From Candidatus Aerophobetes bacterium Ae_b3a (GTDB taxonomy: Bacteria; Aerophobota; Aerophobia; Aerophobales; AE-B3A), in assembly GCA_005223095.1 (NCBI GenBank), contig NJBQ01000012.1, forward strand, positions 1 to 37,744: a stretch of 37,744 bases of DNA. Direction: 5' to 3'. Shown piece after piece: positions 13,594-22,020 of this stretch; the stretch's first letter is position 1; every line of letters starts with the position of its first letter. The notes beneath the pieces are model-generated. The model did no database searches. It was not told the DNA's origin and worked only from the letters and a program-made list of their open reading frames with translations. The position numbers were made by a program, and so were the translations under genes.

Positions 13594-13686
13594 TGGCGGA
13601 GAGGGAGGGATTCGAACCCTCGGGAAAGCTTTAGACCCTCCACACGATTTCCAATCGTGCACTTTCGACCGCTCAGTCACCTCTCC
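13594..13686 (-). tRNA. tRNA-Ser(GGA)
   Basis: The reverse complement begins GGAGAGGTGACTGAGCGG, has the anticodon arm ACGAT-TTGGAAA-ATCGT pattern with anticodon GGA, a long variable arm, GGTTCGAATCC, and ends CCTCTCC-G-CCA (93 nt). It differs from tRNA-Ser(GCU) mainly in the anticodon and variable arms. Confidence 0.95.
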
Positions 13687-13695
13687 AATCGCTGA

Positions 13696-13760
13696 TGTTC
13701 TATTATATCAAAAACTGGCCAAAGAGCAACCCAAATTACGCTCCTCGGGTATGTTTTCTG
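13696..13760 (+). repeat. Second copy of helix-turn-helix remnant
   Basis: Plus-strand bases resemble 1334-1398: ATATCAAAAACT, then CCAAA(G/A)AGCAAC. The encoded YQKLAKEQPKLRSSGMF parallels YQKLSKKATQLRMLGMF at the other site. It directly abuts the tRNA-Ser gene, a usual recombinase landing place. Confidence 0.5.
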
Positions 13761-13921
13761 TGAAATGTTTTGCTAGAAATTAATCTAACTTGCATATTAT
13801 ACGAATATTATGTAAACTCCAGAATCAATAATTATTTGCTGTATAAAAAACCGTAACAGACCGCGTAAAATTATGTGGCCCTTTTGGAGGGTAGGAATCT
13901 CTCTAAGAAAGGTAAGTAAAA

Positions 13922-14686
13922 GTGAAAATACCGAAGTTTACTCTTGAGGGTAAAATAGCCATAGTAACAGGAGCAGCACGGGGAATCGGAAGAGAAATAG
14001 CTTTAGTCTTTGCTCATTCTGGAGCTCATCTTATCCTCGTTGACATTCTTCAGAAGGAATTGATGAAAACAGCAGAAGAGGTGGATAGAACAGGAAGAAA
14101 GAATTTGTCTATAGCGGCGGATATCTCCAATACAAAGGAAATAAAGAGACTAATAAGAGATGTTCTCAGTGAATTTGATAGGATTGACATTTTGGTGAAT
14201 AACGCAGGGGTTGTTGATAACAATCCAGCAACCGAGGTAACTGAAGAGCAGTGGGATAAGACGCTGAATGTGAATCTAAAGGGTCTTTTTTTCCTCTCTC
14301 AAGCTGTGGGAAGACATATGATTAAAGAGAGAAGAGGTAAAATCATAAACATTGCCTCTCAAGCCGGAGTCATTGCCCTGGACAACCACGCTGCCTACTC
14401 AGCCAGTAAGGCCGGCATAATCTCTATAACCAAGACTCTGGCTCTTGAATGGGGAAAGTTTAATATTAATGTAAATGCTATTGCTCCCACGGTTATTCTT
14501 ACACCTTTAGGCAGGAAAGCATGGGCTGATCCTCAAGCTCGCTCAGAGATGCTTAAGAATATACCCCTGGGAAGATTTGGTGAACCTTCGGAAGTCGCCT
14601 CAATAACACTATTTCTCGCCTCTGAGGCCTCCAACCTAATAACTGGTTCCACTATTATGGCGGACGGTGGATACACGGCCCACTAA
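13922..14686 (+). CDS. Short-chain dehydrogenase/reductase (SDR)
   Basis: A 254-residue classical SDR. The cofactor motif is TGAARGIG near residues 16-23, NNAG lies near 90, the catalytic Ser is in NIASQAG, and the catalytic pair is Y and K in YSASKAG near 160. It ends with the common ITGSTIMADGGY. Acidic D in LVDI after strand two suggests NAD over NADP. Such enzymes oxidise or reduce sugars, polyols or related alcohols, and the sequence resembles gluconate 5-dehydrogenase-type members. The start is GTG with AAAGG about 9 bases before. It is followed by a small membrane protein and an amino-acid transporter on the same strand. Confidence 0.92.
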   Translation: MKIPKFTLEGKIAIVTGAARGIGREIALVFAHSGAHLILVDILQKELMKTAEEVDRTGRKNLSIAADISNTKEIKRLIRDVLSEFDRIDILVNNAGVVDNNPATEVTEEQWDKTLNVNLKGLFFLSQAVGRHMIKERRGKIINIASQAGVIALDNHAAYSASKAGIISITKTLALEWGKFNINVNAIAPTVILTPLGRKAWADPQARSEMLKNIPLGRFGEPSEVASITLFLASEASNLITGSTIMADGGYTAH

Positions 14687-14718
14687 ATTCAAGTAGCAAA
14701 AACAGCGGAGTTACTGTA

Positions 14719-14880
14719 ATGACATTTGATATTGTAGCAGGAGTGGTGATCACCGCGGTAGCATTGAGTTTTATTATCTTTCTAACCCTACGCAATCGCC
14801 GTATCATAGAGCGTATTCACTCAAACAGCTCCAGAACAATAGCACAGGCAAAAAAGGAACCTGGTGATGAACGACCCTGA
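14719..14880 (+). CDS. Small single-helix membrane protein (53 aa)
   Basis: Translation begins MTFDIVAGVVITAVALSFII, one clear membrane helix, followed by TLRNRRIIERIHS, a basic cytoplasmic side, and a polar tail. GGAG lies 8 bases before the ATG. The end overlaps the transporter start by 17 bases in a different frame, implying coupled translation, so a role as a small subunit or regulator of that transporter is conceivable. No known family is recognised. Confidence 0.65.
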   Translation: MTFDIVAGVVITAVALSFIIFLTLRNRRIIERIHSNSSRTIAQAKKEPGDERP

Positions 14881-17128
14881 AATACCTCCGCCCAAGATAG
14901 CCAAAACGCTTTCTCGCGACCTCGGCCTTTTACATATTACCATGATGGGCGTGGGGATGATGATTGGAGCCGGAGTCTTTCTTGGCATCGGCAATACCAT
15001 AGCCATAGCAGGACCTGGTGGGGTTATTCTTACTTTCGCTCTGAATGGACTCGTGGCACTGTTTACCGCCATGTCATATGCAGAACTTAGCTCATCTGTC
15101 CCCCGGGCAGGAGGCGCCTATAATTTTACCAGAATTGCTTTTGGGCGAGGCATCAGTTTTGTAGCCGGATGGATGGAATGGTTTGCCTCTTCTGTTGCCG
15201 GGGGCCTCTATGCTGTCACATTCGCTATCTACACAGTCCATTATTTTTCTCAGTTGGGATTGATCCAGTTCATAGGTGTGCAGTTGCCGGTGGTGGAGAA
15301 GCTGGTAGCGGTGGCAATCGCTGGGATATTCCTATATATAAACTATCGAGGCGTTTCCCAGACTGGAAAAGTGGGAGCACTTCTCACCCTGGGACAAACA
15401 TTGACTCTCATCTTCATCGCCCTGGCAGGAATGGTAACCGCATTGTATCATCCGGAACGTTTGGCAAATTTCAAACCATTTCTCCCCAACGGCTGGATGA
15501 AGCTTCTGATAACTATGGGCTTTACCTATGTTGCTTTCGAGGGGTTCGAAGTAATTGCCCAAGCTGGCGATGAAGTCCGAGAACCTCGTCGTAATCTTCC
15601 CAAAGCTATGATTTACTCAGTACTTATAGTCGTCTTAGTCTATGTGGGCGTCTCGTTTGCCTCGATTGTAGCGGTAAAAGGAGTTGGGGAACCGGCATGG
15701 GTTTGGATTGGAAAGTTCGGAGAAAAGGGATTTGGAGAAGCTGTTTCGCGACTCATTCCCTTTGGAGGTTTTCTGACAACTATTGCAGTAATCTTTGCCT
15801 CGACCTCGGCTCTTAATGCTACCATCTATTCCGGCACTCGTGTCTCCTATGCCCTGGGGCGAGATCGCATGCTGCCACATATCTTCTCTTATCTGTCAAA
15901 AAGGAGAATTACCCCCCACATAGCCCTTCTATTTACAGGTGTAATAGTCATCTGCGTGGCGGCTTTTTTGCCCGTCATTGATTTAGCCTCCAGTGCTAGT
16001 ATAATGTTTCTTTTTCTCTTTTTTCTGGTGAACCTTTCTGTAATCCGCACCCGCCACCGAATGGGACGTGAACTGGACTATGGTTTCTTGATGCCATTTT
16101 TTCCCTTCCCGCCAATCGCGGCTATAGTAGCTCAGGCTGTGCTGGCCATGTGGTTGATCCATATGAGCCTCGTAGCCTGGATCGTGGGACCACTTTGGGT
16201 CTTTTCTGGAATATTAATCTACTACCTCTATTCCAAACACAAGACTACAACCATTGAAGAAGAGATTGTAGTTCTTGAACAAGAGCCCATCCTAAATAAG
16301 AGAGGTTACCACATTATGCTGGCGGTTGCCAATCCGGCTAATGCCGTGCATCTCGCTCAACCCTGTTACCAGTTCTGTCAGGCAAAGAAAGCGGAAGTGG
16401 AGGCAATACACATAGTGTCGGTGCCACCCCAAGTACCTCTTTCAGACGCCTTCAAATCTATTTTTGCTGCTGAAGAAGCAATTACAGAAGCGATGCTTTA
16501 CCTCTCAACCGACTTTACCTTCGGGAGTACTATCCGCTATTGCCGTAACGTGGCAAGAGGAATTATCTCAGCCACTCGCGAGCAGAGAACCAATCTCCTG
16601 ATGATGGGATGGCAAGGGCACAAAAACCGAAGTTTCTCTCTGGGGAGTACAGTTGATCCAGTATTGGAAGGGGTATCTTGCAACGTTGCCGTTCTAAAGA
16701 ACTGCCATCACCAGAGCTATCTGCGAGTTCTGATGCCCTTTACCGGAGCACCCAACAGTGCCTTTACTCTTGAGGTAGCCTCAATACTTGTTGAGCCTCA
16801 GCGCGGCCGGGTAGTTTTATTTCATGTGCATCCGCCGGGTAGGCCCAAACCAGATATCGAGGCATTTCTAGAGAAAACTACGCCATCCCTGGGTGTAGAT
16901 GGCTCCATATTTGAACCCAAGTACGTCGCTGCCACCAATCTCTTGAAAACCCTGCTTGGGGAAACAGAACACTACGACCTGATAGTCATGGGTGCAAGTC
17001 AAGAAAGGCTGTTCCAAAGAATAGTGATGGGAAGACTACCTGAAGAATTCGCCCACCGCTGCCAAAAACCCCTGGTCATGGTTAAGGCTTCGTCGCCCGT
17101 TAAGAGCATGCTAAGTAGGTGGATATGA
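14864..17128 (+). CDS. APC-superfamily amino-acid transporter fused to two universal-stress domains
   Basis: A 754-residue protein. Residues about 20-455 form an amino-acid/polyamine permease with some 12 membrane segments. The first reads LGLLHITMMGVGMMIGAGVF with the GxGIGAGVF-like substrate loop, and a later one has GFTYVAFEGFEVI. The C-terminal 290 residues are two UspA domains. The first starts GYHIMLAVANP, the second YLRVLMPFTG and ends GASQERLFQRIVMGRLPEE, the G-x2-G-x9-G-type nucleotide loop. Such fusions are known (YfnA/CAT-like with Usp) and may let nucleotide binding gate transport. GTG at 14864 or ATG at 14867 could start; AAGGA is just upstream. The 3' end overlaps the convergent gene by 18 bases. 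Confidence 0.93.
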   Translation: MMNDPEIPPPKIAKTLSRDLGLLHITMMGVGMMIGAGVFLGIGNTIAIAGPGGVILTFALNGLVALFTAMSYAELSSSVPRAGGAYNFTRIAFGRGISFVAGWMEWFASSVAGGLYAVTFAIYTVHYFSQLGLIQFIGVQLPVVEKLVAVAIAGIFLYINYRGVSQTGKVGALLTLGQTLTLIFIALAGMVTALYHPERLANFKPFLPNGWMKLLITMGFTYVAFEGFEVIAQAGDEVREPRRNLPKAMIYSVLIVVLVYVGVSFASIVAVKGVGEPAWVWIGKFGEKGFGEAVSRLIPFGGFLTTIAVIFASTSALNATIYSGTRVSYALGRDRMLPHIFSYLSKRRITPHIALLFTGVIVICVAAFLPVIDLASSASIMFLFLFFLVNLSVIRTRHRMGRELDYGFLMPFFPFPPIAAIVAQAVLAMWLIHMSLVAWIVGPLWVFSGILIYYLYSKHKTTTIEEEIVVLEQEPILNKRGYHIMLAVANPANAVHLAQPCYQFCQAKKAEVEAIHIVSVPPQVPLSDAFKSIFAAEEAITEAMLYLSTDFTFGSTIRYCRNVARGIISATREQRTNLLMMGWQGHKNRSFSLGSTVDPVLEGVSCNVAVLKNCHHQSYLRVLMPFTGAPNSAFTLEVASILVEPQRGRVVLFHVHPPGRPKPDIEAFLEKTTPSLGVDGSIFEPKYVAATNLLKTLLGETEHYDLIVMGASQERLFQRIVMGRLPEEFAHRCQKPLVMVKASSPVKSMLSRWI

Positions 17129-18043
17129 GTGTTTCCCTTTATTGAAAAGGACACTCAAGTTGCGGGGGAGAACATCAAGGTACTCAACTAAATCTAGTTT
17201 CTCTAATTTTATGACCATAGAGGAAGGAAGTCGATCAAGCTGTTTTCCTTCTGAGAGAAGAGCGGTCTCTTCCTGGGAGAATTCTCCCTTATCCTCAATC
17301 CATTCCAGCAGATTCTTGTTTTCAGGACATACCCTTTGGCACTCAAGGCACCCAATCACACAATTGTGCCAGTTTGGATCTAGCCAGGATGGAAAATCCC
17401 CCACTCTCTCATTATGAAAGACGATGCAGCACTCTGCACGGAGAAGAAAGCGTTTAGGTGTGATGGCACCAGTAGGACAGCGACGAAGACAAGCCGAGCA
17501 GTTCAGGCACCTTTTCATTGGCTGTAATTCTTGCCAGCTATGCTCCTTGCAAGGAAGTTCAGTATAGAAAGAAACGAGTTGATGAAAACTGCCCATGCCA
17601 TTGACGTAACAAATGTTGTTTTTTCCGTAGAAGCCCAGTCCACTGCGCACAGCCAGAAGCTTTTCTGGTAGAGACGCTTTGGCCATCCGATATTCCTGCC
17701 CACCCAAAATCTCCCTGAGTAGATTCTCCACTTGTCTATACGTATTCTTGTAGGCTACATACGTTGGCGGAATTATCAGTGGCAGTCTTTCTCCTTTCCA
17801 GTTGAAGATGACCCGAACCTGAGGCCGCGGAACGGCGATTGTCACTATTGATTTAGCTTTGGGCAAGCTGTCGGGTGGATCAAATTCAAAAAAGTCAAGT
17901 CTCTCCTTATAGAATTCCTTATCGAAAGAACCTCTACTGTGGCGGTCTTCGATTTCTTCTTCTAAGTCATTAAGGTGCTGGATAGGTACGATACGCCCCT
18001 TATACCCTCTTTTTGCAAGTTGGGAGAACAATGTCCCTGTCAT
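17111..18043 (-). CDS. QueG-like 4Fe-4S protein (epoxyqueuosine reductase-related)
   Basis: A 310-residue protein. The ferredoxin-like region has CLNCSACLRRCPTGAI and then CVIGCLECQRVCPENK, eight cysteines for two 4Fe-4S clusters. The N-terminal half (DPPDSLPKAKSIVTIAVPRP, then RSGLGFYGKNN) matches the cobalamin-binding part of the QueG family. QueG reduces epoxyqueuosine in tRNA. Genuine QueG enzymes are usually longer with C-terminal repeats, and the CCIVFHNE segment differs from the usual SYxTIE, so this may be a paralogue with another substrate. GGAGAG precedes the ATG. It points toward the transporter gene. Confidence 0.85.
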   Translation of the reverse strand: MTGTLFSQLAKRGYKGRIVPIQHLNDLEEEIEDRHSRGSFDKEFYKERLDFFEFDPPDSLPKAKSIVTIAVPRPQVRVIFNWKGERLPLIIPPTYVAYKNTYRQVENLLREILGGQEYRMAKASLPEKLLAVRSGLGFYGKNNICYVNGMGSFHQLVSFYTELPCKEHSWQELQPMKRCLNCSACLRRCPTGAITPKRFLLRAECCIVFHNERVGDFPSWLDPNWHNCVIGCLECQRVCPENKNLLEWIEDKGEFSQEETALLSEGKQLDRLPSSMVIKLEKLDLVEYLDVLPRNLSVLFNKGKHSYPPT

Positions 18044-18120
18044 TTCTCTCCTTCCTCCTTCATATGTGCCTGAATAGCTTCGAGTCTACTTTTGGCAAAA
18101 TATATATCCTATTTGTTATC

Positions 18121-18903
18121 TTAACCTAATTCTTCTTTGAGGACTTTATAAAACTTGTCTTTGGCATAAGGTTCGATCCAGGGTTCATGCCCACAATTTT
18201 TTAATGTAACTAAGCGAAAATTCTTTAAAATACGAGAAAGAGGATCTTTGACTCCTTCGGGAGGATGAGGATCATAATCTCCATGAATAGCAACTACCGG
18301 ACATATGATTTGCTTTCCCAGTTGCAAAAGTTTCCCACTTTTTCTCAACTCATTAGCCTCTGGCCAAACTTTTTGAAATACCTCTTGCTGGCAGTTAAGA
18401 GTCTCACCATTATGAGGTAAGGAAGCATAAGTGTCGGTTTTGTTCATAAGCTTTCCCAATTTGGTCATGGCTGTGCTTTCATTATCAGTTTCAGGGCTAT
18501 TCAGAATTTCCATTAAAGAAAAAACTTCTTTCTTTTCTTCTTCATTAAGACGACTCAGGCGAGTCTCCATTAACCTTGAAGCATATTTTTCTTCAAAAGG
18601 ACCACTTCCAACCAGGATGAGTTTCTTTGCCAGGGAAGGGCACTGAGCAGTAAGAATAAAGATTAGCCAGGCCCCCCAAGAATGACCAACCAAGATCATG
18701 GGAAGACTTCCATTTTCTTCCAGGACACTTCTTAACTCTTGAACCTGTCCTTTTAATGAAATTGCTGTTTGCAGCGGTTCTAAAATACCCCAACCAGTAG
18801 AGAGTTGACGCGCCACTGGCGCCATTTCTCCGGGTACACCCGGCCCACCGTGAATGACAGCCACGTTAAAAGGGGCCTTTCCATATTTTCTTAAGTTTTT
18901 CAT
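18121..18903 (-). CDS. Alpha/beta hydrolase (proline-iminopeptidase-like)
   Basis: A 260-residue hydrolase. HGGPG near residue 18 is the oxyanion-hole motif of the proline iminopeptidase group. GHSWG near 76 carries the nucleophile Ser. The acid is D in HGDYDPHP and the His is in NCGHEPW. A helical cap lies between about 105 and 185. Substrates range from N-terminal proline peptides to small esters, so the actual reaction is open. The start is preceded by only weak ribosome-binding sequence. It lies 25 bp downstream of a UroD-family gene in the same direction, possibly in one operon. Confidence 0.9.
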   Translation of the reverse strand: MKNLRKYGKAPFNVAVIHGGPGVPGEMAPVARQLSTGWGILEPLQTAISLKGQVQELRSVLEENGSLPMILVGHSWGAWLIFILTAQCPSLAKKLILVGSGPFEEKYASRLMETRLSRLNEEEKKEVFSLMEILNSPETDNESTAMTKLGKLMNKTDTYASLPHNGETLNCQQEVFQKVWPEANELRKSGKLLQLGKQIICPVVAIHGDYDPHPPEGVKDPLSRILKNFRLVTLKNCGHEPWIEPYAKDKFYKVLKEELG

Positions 18904-18928
18904 ATTTTACCAAGTGCTGTGCTGTTTA

Positions 18929-20008
18929 TTAAACTTTAATGGGATAAAGCCCATATTTGTGAACTGTTTCATACATTTTAAGAGCATTTCTGGCTGGGAC
19001 AAGATCATGAATCTCACTGGATGAACCAATACAAATACCCCCCTGAGGCCCAATTTTTCTGATGAGTTCAAGAGTTTCTTTTTCTGTATCCTTTTCCGTT
19101 CCATAAGGTAGAGTTATCTCACAACAGACATTTCCAAAAAGAAGCGTATGAGGATATTTCTCTCTGATCTCAAAAATATCATTACAACCATTTCTCTCAA
19201 TAGGATTGATTCCATCAGCTTCTAATTCGTTAATGACTATAGGAAGTAGATCAGCTAGTTTTCCGTCAGAATGGAAGAGAAATTTAAAACCCTTATCTTT
19301 AATCGGTTTTGCAATTCTTTTCCACAAAGGCAAAAGTTTCTTTCTTAGAAAAGAGGGACTAAATATTAATCCAGATTTTCCTGCTACATCCTCTCCCATA
19401 AACATAAGAGGAGCAGAGGGGTTTTCAGCAAATATCTCAGCAATTATCTCCGAAAAACGACAAGCACACTGCATGAGATGATCGACTAATTCCGGAGCTT
19501 CATAAATAGCCCTACAGAAAAGCTCCATATCAGCGTACGTGTAAGCGTCGGTACAGGGGCCTTCAATAGCTCCGATAAACACCAGGTCATATTCATCATA
19601 AATTTCTTTTATTTTCTTTATTGTTGGTTTATACCACTTCTCTATTTCACGTTTCTGGGGCATATTGGGCATATTTTTTTCCAATCCTTTAACATCAGCA
19701 AAAGGTCTTTTGGAAATCCAAGCAGTGCCCCCTTTTTGAGATACCTCCCATTTATCAGGATTAACACCAAAAAAGCGTATCCAGTTCTCTATTTTTGAAC
19801 CCATCCAGTGATTAACCGGATCGTAGATATACCTCATGACGTCTAAACCAATATTTTTGGCCATGCGAGCATTTCGTTCGATGACATCTCCTTTCCCCCC
19901 ATAAGTTTCCAGCAACTCTCTGTTGTCAACAAAATCATAGGTAAGAATCCTATCGGGTAACTCAAACTTAATAGTCTTTACAAACCGCTCATAATTAGTC
20001 ACTTTCAC
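18929..20008 (-). CDS. Uroporphyrinogen-decarboxylase-family protein (MtaA/CmuA-like)
   Basis: A 359-residue TIM-barrel protein of the UroD/MtaA/CmuA group: YERFVKTIKFELPDRI at the N-terminus, GAIEGPCTDAY, LFHSDGKLADLLPIV and GGICIGSSSEIH at the end. Outside haem synthesis, members move methyl groups between methylated substrates and corrinoid or coenzyme carriers, binding zinc through His and Cys. Here HSDG and GNVCCEI are candidates. Two GTG codons six bases apart could start it. The second (20002) has AAGGGG at a better distance. A paralogue lies directly upstream at 20053, and an ABC transporter follows further upstream. Confidence 0.88.
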   Translation of the reverse strand: MKVTNYERFVKTIKFELPDRILTYDFVDNRELLETYGGKGDVIERNARMAKNIGLDVMRYIYDPVNHWMGSKIENWIRFFGVNPDKWEVSQKGGTAWISKRPFADVKGLEKNMPNMPQKREIEKWYKPTIKKIKEIYDEYDLVFIGAIEGPCTDAYTYADMELFCRAIYEAPELVDHLMQCACRFSEIIAEIFAENPSAPLMFMGEDVAGKSGLIFSPSFLRKKLLPLWKRIAKPIKDKGFKFLFHSDGKLADLLPIVINELEADGINPIERNGCNDIFEIREKYPHTLLFGNVCCEITLPYGTEKDTEKETLELIRKIGPQGGICIGSSSEIHDLVPARNALKMYETVHKYGLYPIKV

Positions 20009-20052
20009 CCCTTGGCCAATATTATTATTTTCTTAGAAAAGTCTTTAATGTC

Positions 20053-21102
20053 CTATAAGTGCATAGGATACTGGCCATACTCTTTTGCTGCTTCATAAAA
20101 AGCCAATATATTCTCAATGCTGGTATCTGCTTGGATATTATGGGCTGGAGCTAAAATGAAACCTCCTCCGCCGGCACAATTTTTTATAAGTCTTTCTACT
20201 TCTGCTTTCACCTCATTGGATGTTCCAAAAGGAAGTACTCTCTGCTCATCTAAAGTACCCCAGATGGCCAGTTTTTTGCCATATCTTTTCTTTATGTATC
20301 CAGGATTCATAGCACCGGCTTGAATAGGATTTATAACATCCAAGCCTATCTCATACATTTCATCCAGAATAGCCTCACAATTACCACAACTGTGATAAGC
20401 TATCTTTATAGTGGGGTTAAGCTTTTTAAATTCACTGTAAAGCTTTGCATACCTGGGTTTAAAATACTCCCTCCATAAAGCCAGTGATATCATCATTCCA
20501 GTTTGCATGCCTACATCGTCACCGGTCCACAGCATGTCAACACCTAGCTCTATAAGCTTTTTGCCAACCACCAATGGAAATTCCATCACCTTGTCCATCA
20601 ACGCATGAGCAAAGTCCCTATTGGAAACCATATCCATCATAAACTTGTCTAAGCCGCGCAGACCCCAGGATACTTCAAACATAGTACAAGGAATTGCCCC
20701 TACTATCCAGTAATCTCTTCCATATTTTTCAATTATCTGCCTGGACGGCTCATATCGCTTTTCATCATAAGGGTCAGGAATTTTATATGATTCCAGTTTT
20801 TTCTCATCTTCCAGTGGTCTCTCTATTACTTCAGTATATGAGCCGCTCGGATTTCGGAAATACTTCCATTTGCAGCCCCATTCGCCGTAATATTCAGAAT
20901 CCTTTTTCAAATAATAGCTAGTGGCAAAGCCATGGCTGGTGATTACCATATCATTGCCCATAATAACTCCCACATCTGTTTCTTCATCTCCCACTCTCTG
21001 GCCAAGTTTCTTCTTAATTTCAGGAACATAATCAGCCGAAACTGGCACTCTATCAGGTTCTTCAAAAGAAAGAGTTATTCTCACCCGCTCTTTAGAATTC
21101 AT
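20053..21102 (-). CDS. Second uroporphyrinogen-decarboxylase-family protein
   Basis: A 349-residue UroD-family protein. I start it at the ATG at 21102 (MNSKERVRITLSFEEPDRVP), because the 16 extra codons up to 21150 are encoded by the dispersed ATACGA repeat. Marks of the family are SFEEPDRVP, WTGDDVGMQTGMMISLALWR, YHSCGNCEAIL (a probable metal-binding His-Cys site), WGTLDEQRVLPFGT and GGGFILAPAHNIQ. It is clearly a paralogue, not a recent copy, of the gene at 18929. Together with the ABC transporter upstream it suggests uptake and demethylation or breakdown of an organic compound, possibly with a corrinoid protein encoded elsewhere. Confidence 0.88.
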   Translation of the reverse strand: MNSKERVRITLSFEEPDRVPVSADYVPEIKKKLGQRVGDEETDVGVIMGNDMVITSHGFATSYYLKKDSEYYGEWGCKWKYFRNPSGSYTEVIERPLEDEKKLESYKIPDPYDEKRYEPSRQIIEKYGRDYWIVGAIPCTMFEVSWGLRGLDKFMMDMVSNRDFAHALMDKVMEFPLVVGKKLIELGVDMLWTGDDVGMQTGMMISLALWREYFKPRYAKLYSEFKKLNPTIKIAYHSCGNCEAILDEMYEIGLDVINPIQAGAMNPGYIKKRYGKKLAIWGTLDEQRVLPFGTSNEVKAEVERLIKNCAGGGGFILAPAHNIQADTSIENILAFYEAAKEYGQYPMHL

Positions 21103-21106
21103 TTTT

Positions 21107-21131
21107 CTCGTATATCGCATATCGTATATGG
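21107..21131. repeat. Dispersed ATACGA-type repeat, copy 3
   Basis: CTCGTATATCGCATATCG and the following bases lie just upstream of the chosen start of the UroD-family gene and fall inside an in-frame extension of it. Confidence 0.55.
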
Positions 21132-21192
21132 TATTGCGCAATACGCACAACCAAAGAATACAACCGATGGATGATAAAAAGAATTACCGAAT

Positions 21193-21966
21193 TCAATTTT
21201 GACTTATCTCTCCTGTTCTGGCTACCAGGTATAATTTGTTAACAAGTTTTTCCAGGGATATATCTTTCTTTATAAATTCTCCTACAGTCCTTCCTCTATC
21301 TAAAACGACAAATCTATCTGCAACCGGGTATACGTGATATATATTATGAGTTATAAAAATACAGGATTTTCCCTGCTCTTTTATCCCTTTTACAAAATTG
21401 AGTACTTTTTTTGTCTCTGAAAGCGATAAACCCATAGTAGGTTCGTCCAAAATAATCAACTTGGCCTTAAAATGTAAAGCTCTGGCTATGGCCACGCCTT
21501 GTTTTTCTCCCCCTGATAATCTTTCCACAATTGAATCAGGTGTAAGTCCTGCTGCGGTAAATCCTATTACTTCTTTTAATATTCTCTCAGTCTCTTTTTT
21601 TGCCTTTTTTACCTGTAGGAAACCTAAGTGAGTGGTCATTTCTCTACCCATAAAAATATTTTTCCATAATGCTTGCTGCTCTCCTAGGGCTCTTTCCTGA
21701 TAGACAGTTTCAATACCCAATTCACGAGCTCTTTCCACGGAATGGTATGTTATTTCCTCTCCTTGAAAATATATTCTTCCTTTACCGGGAGGGTGAACTC
21801 CGGTGAGTATTTTTATCAATGTTGATTTACCAGCGCCATTATCACCTATCAAGCCAACGACTTCATTATATCCCACTTCAAAATTCTCTTTTCTTAAGGC
21901 AGCCACCTCTCCAAAATATTTAGAGATATTTACCATTCGTACTAATTTCTCATTCTTTAGCTCCAT
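21193..21966 (-). CDS. Sugar-type ABC transporter ATP-binding protein
   Basis: A 257-residue ATPase with one nucleotide-binding domain: Walker A GDNGAGKST, Q-loop in VYQERAL, signature LSGGEKQ, Walker B LIILDEP, H-loop in FITHNI. It belongs to the ribose/xylose/fructose (CUT2) family, in which the subunit is often a fused tandem of two domains. Here a single domain is present, as in FrcA-like systems, and would act as a homodimer. The start is the ATG at 21966 with GAGGAGG 6 bases before it; the in-frame extension to 21999 has none. It is the third component of a cluster beginning with the binding protein at 25,200. Confidence 0.94.
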   Translation of the reverse strand: MELKNEKLVRMVNISKYFGEVAALRKENFEVGYNEVVGLIGDNGAGKSTLIKILTGVHPPGKGRIYFQGEEITYHSVERARELGIETVYQERALGEQQALWKNIFMGREMTTHLGFLQVKKAKKETERILKEVIGFTAAGLTPDSIVERLSGGEKQGVAIARALHFKAKLIILDEPTMGLSLSETKKVLNFVKGIKEQGKSCIFITHNIYHVYPVADRFVVLDRGRTVGEFIKKDISLEKLVNKLYLVARTGEISQN

Positions 21967-22020
21967 TGAATTCCTCCTCATTATTAGCGGATAGGACATA
22001 CGCTATCCGCTATTTACAAT

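Noticed and set aside
13289-13783. Plus-strand open frame of 164 codons
   Set aside because: It runs through the opposite strand of tRNA-Ser(GGA) and the tRNA-end copy, producing the well-known GGEGGIRTL artefact.
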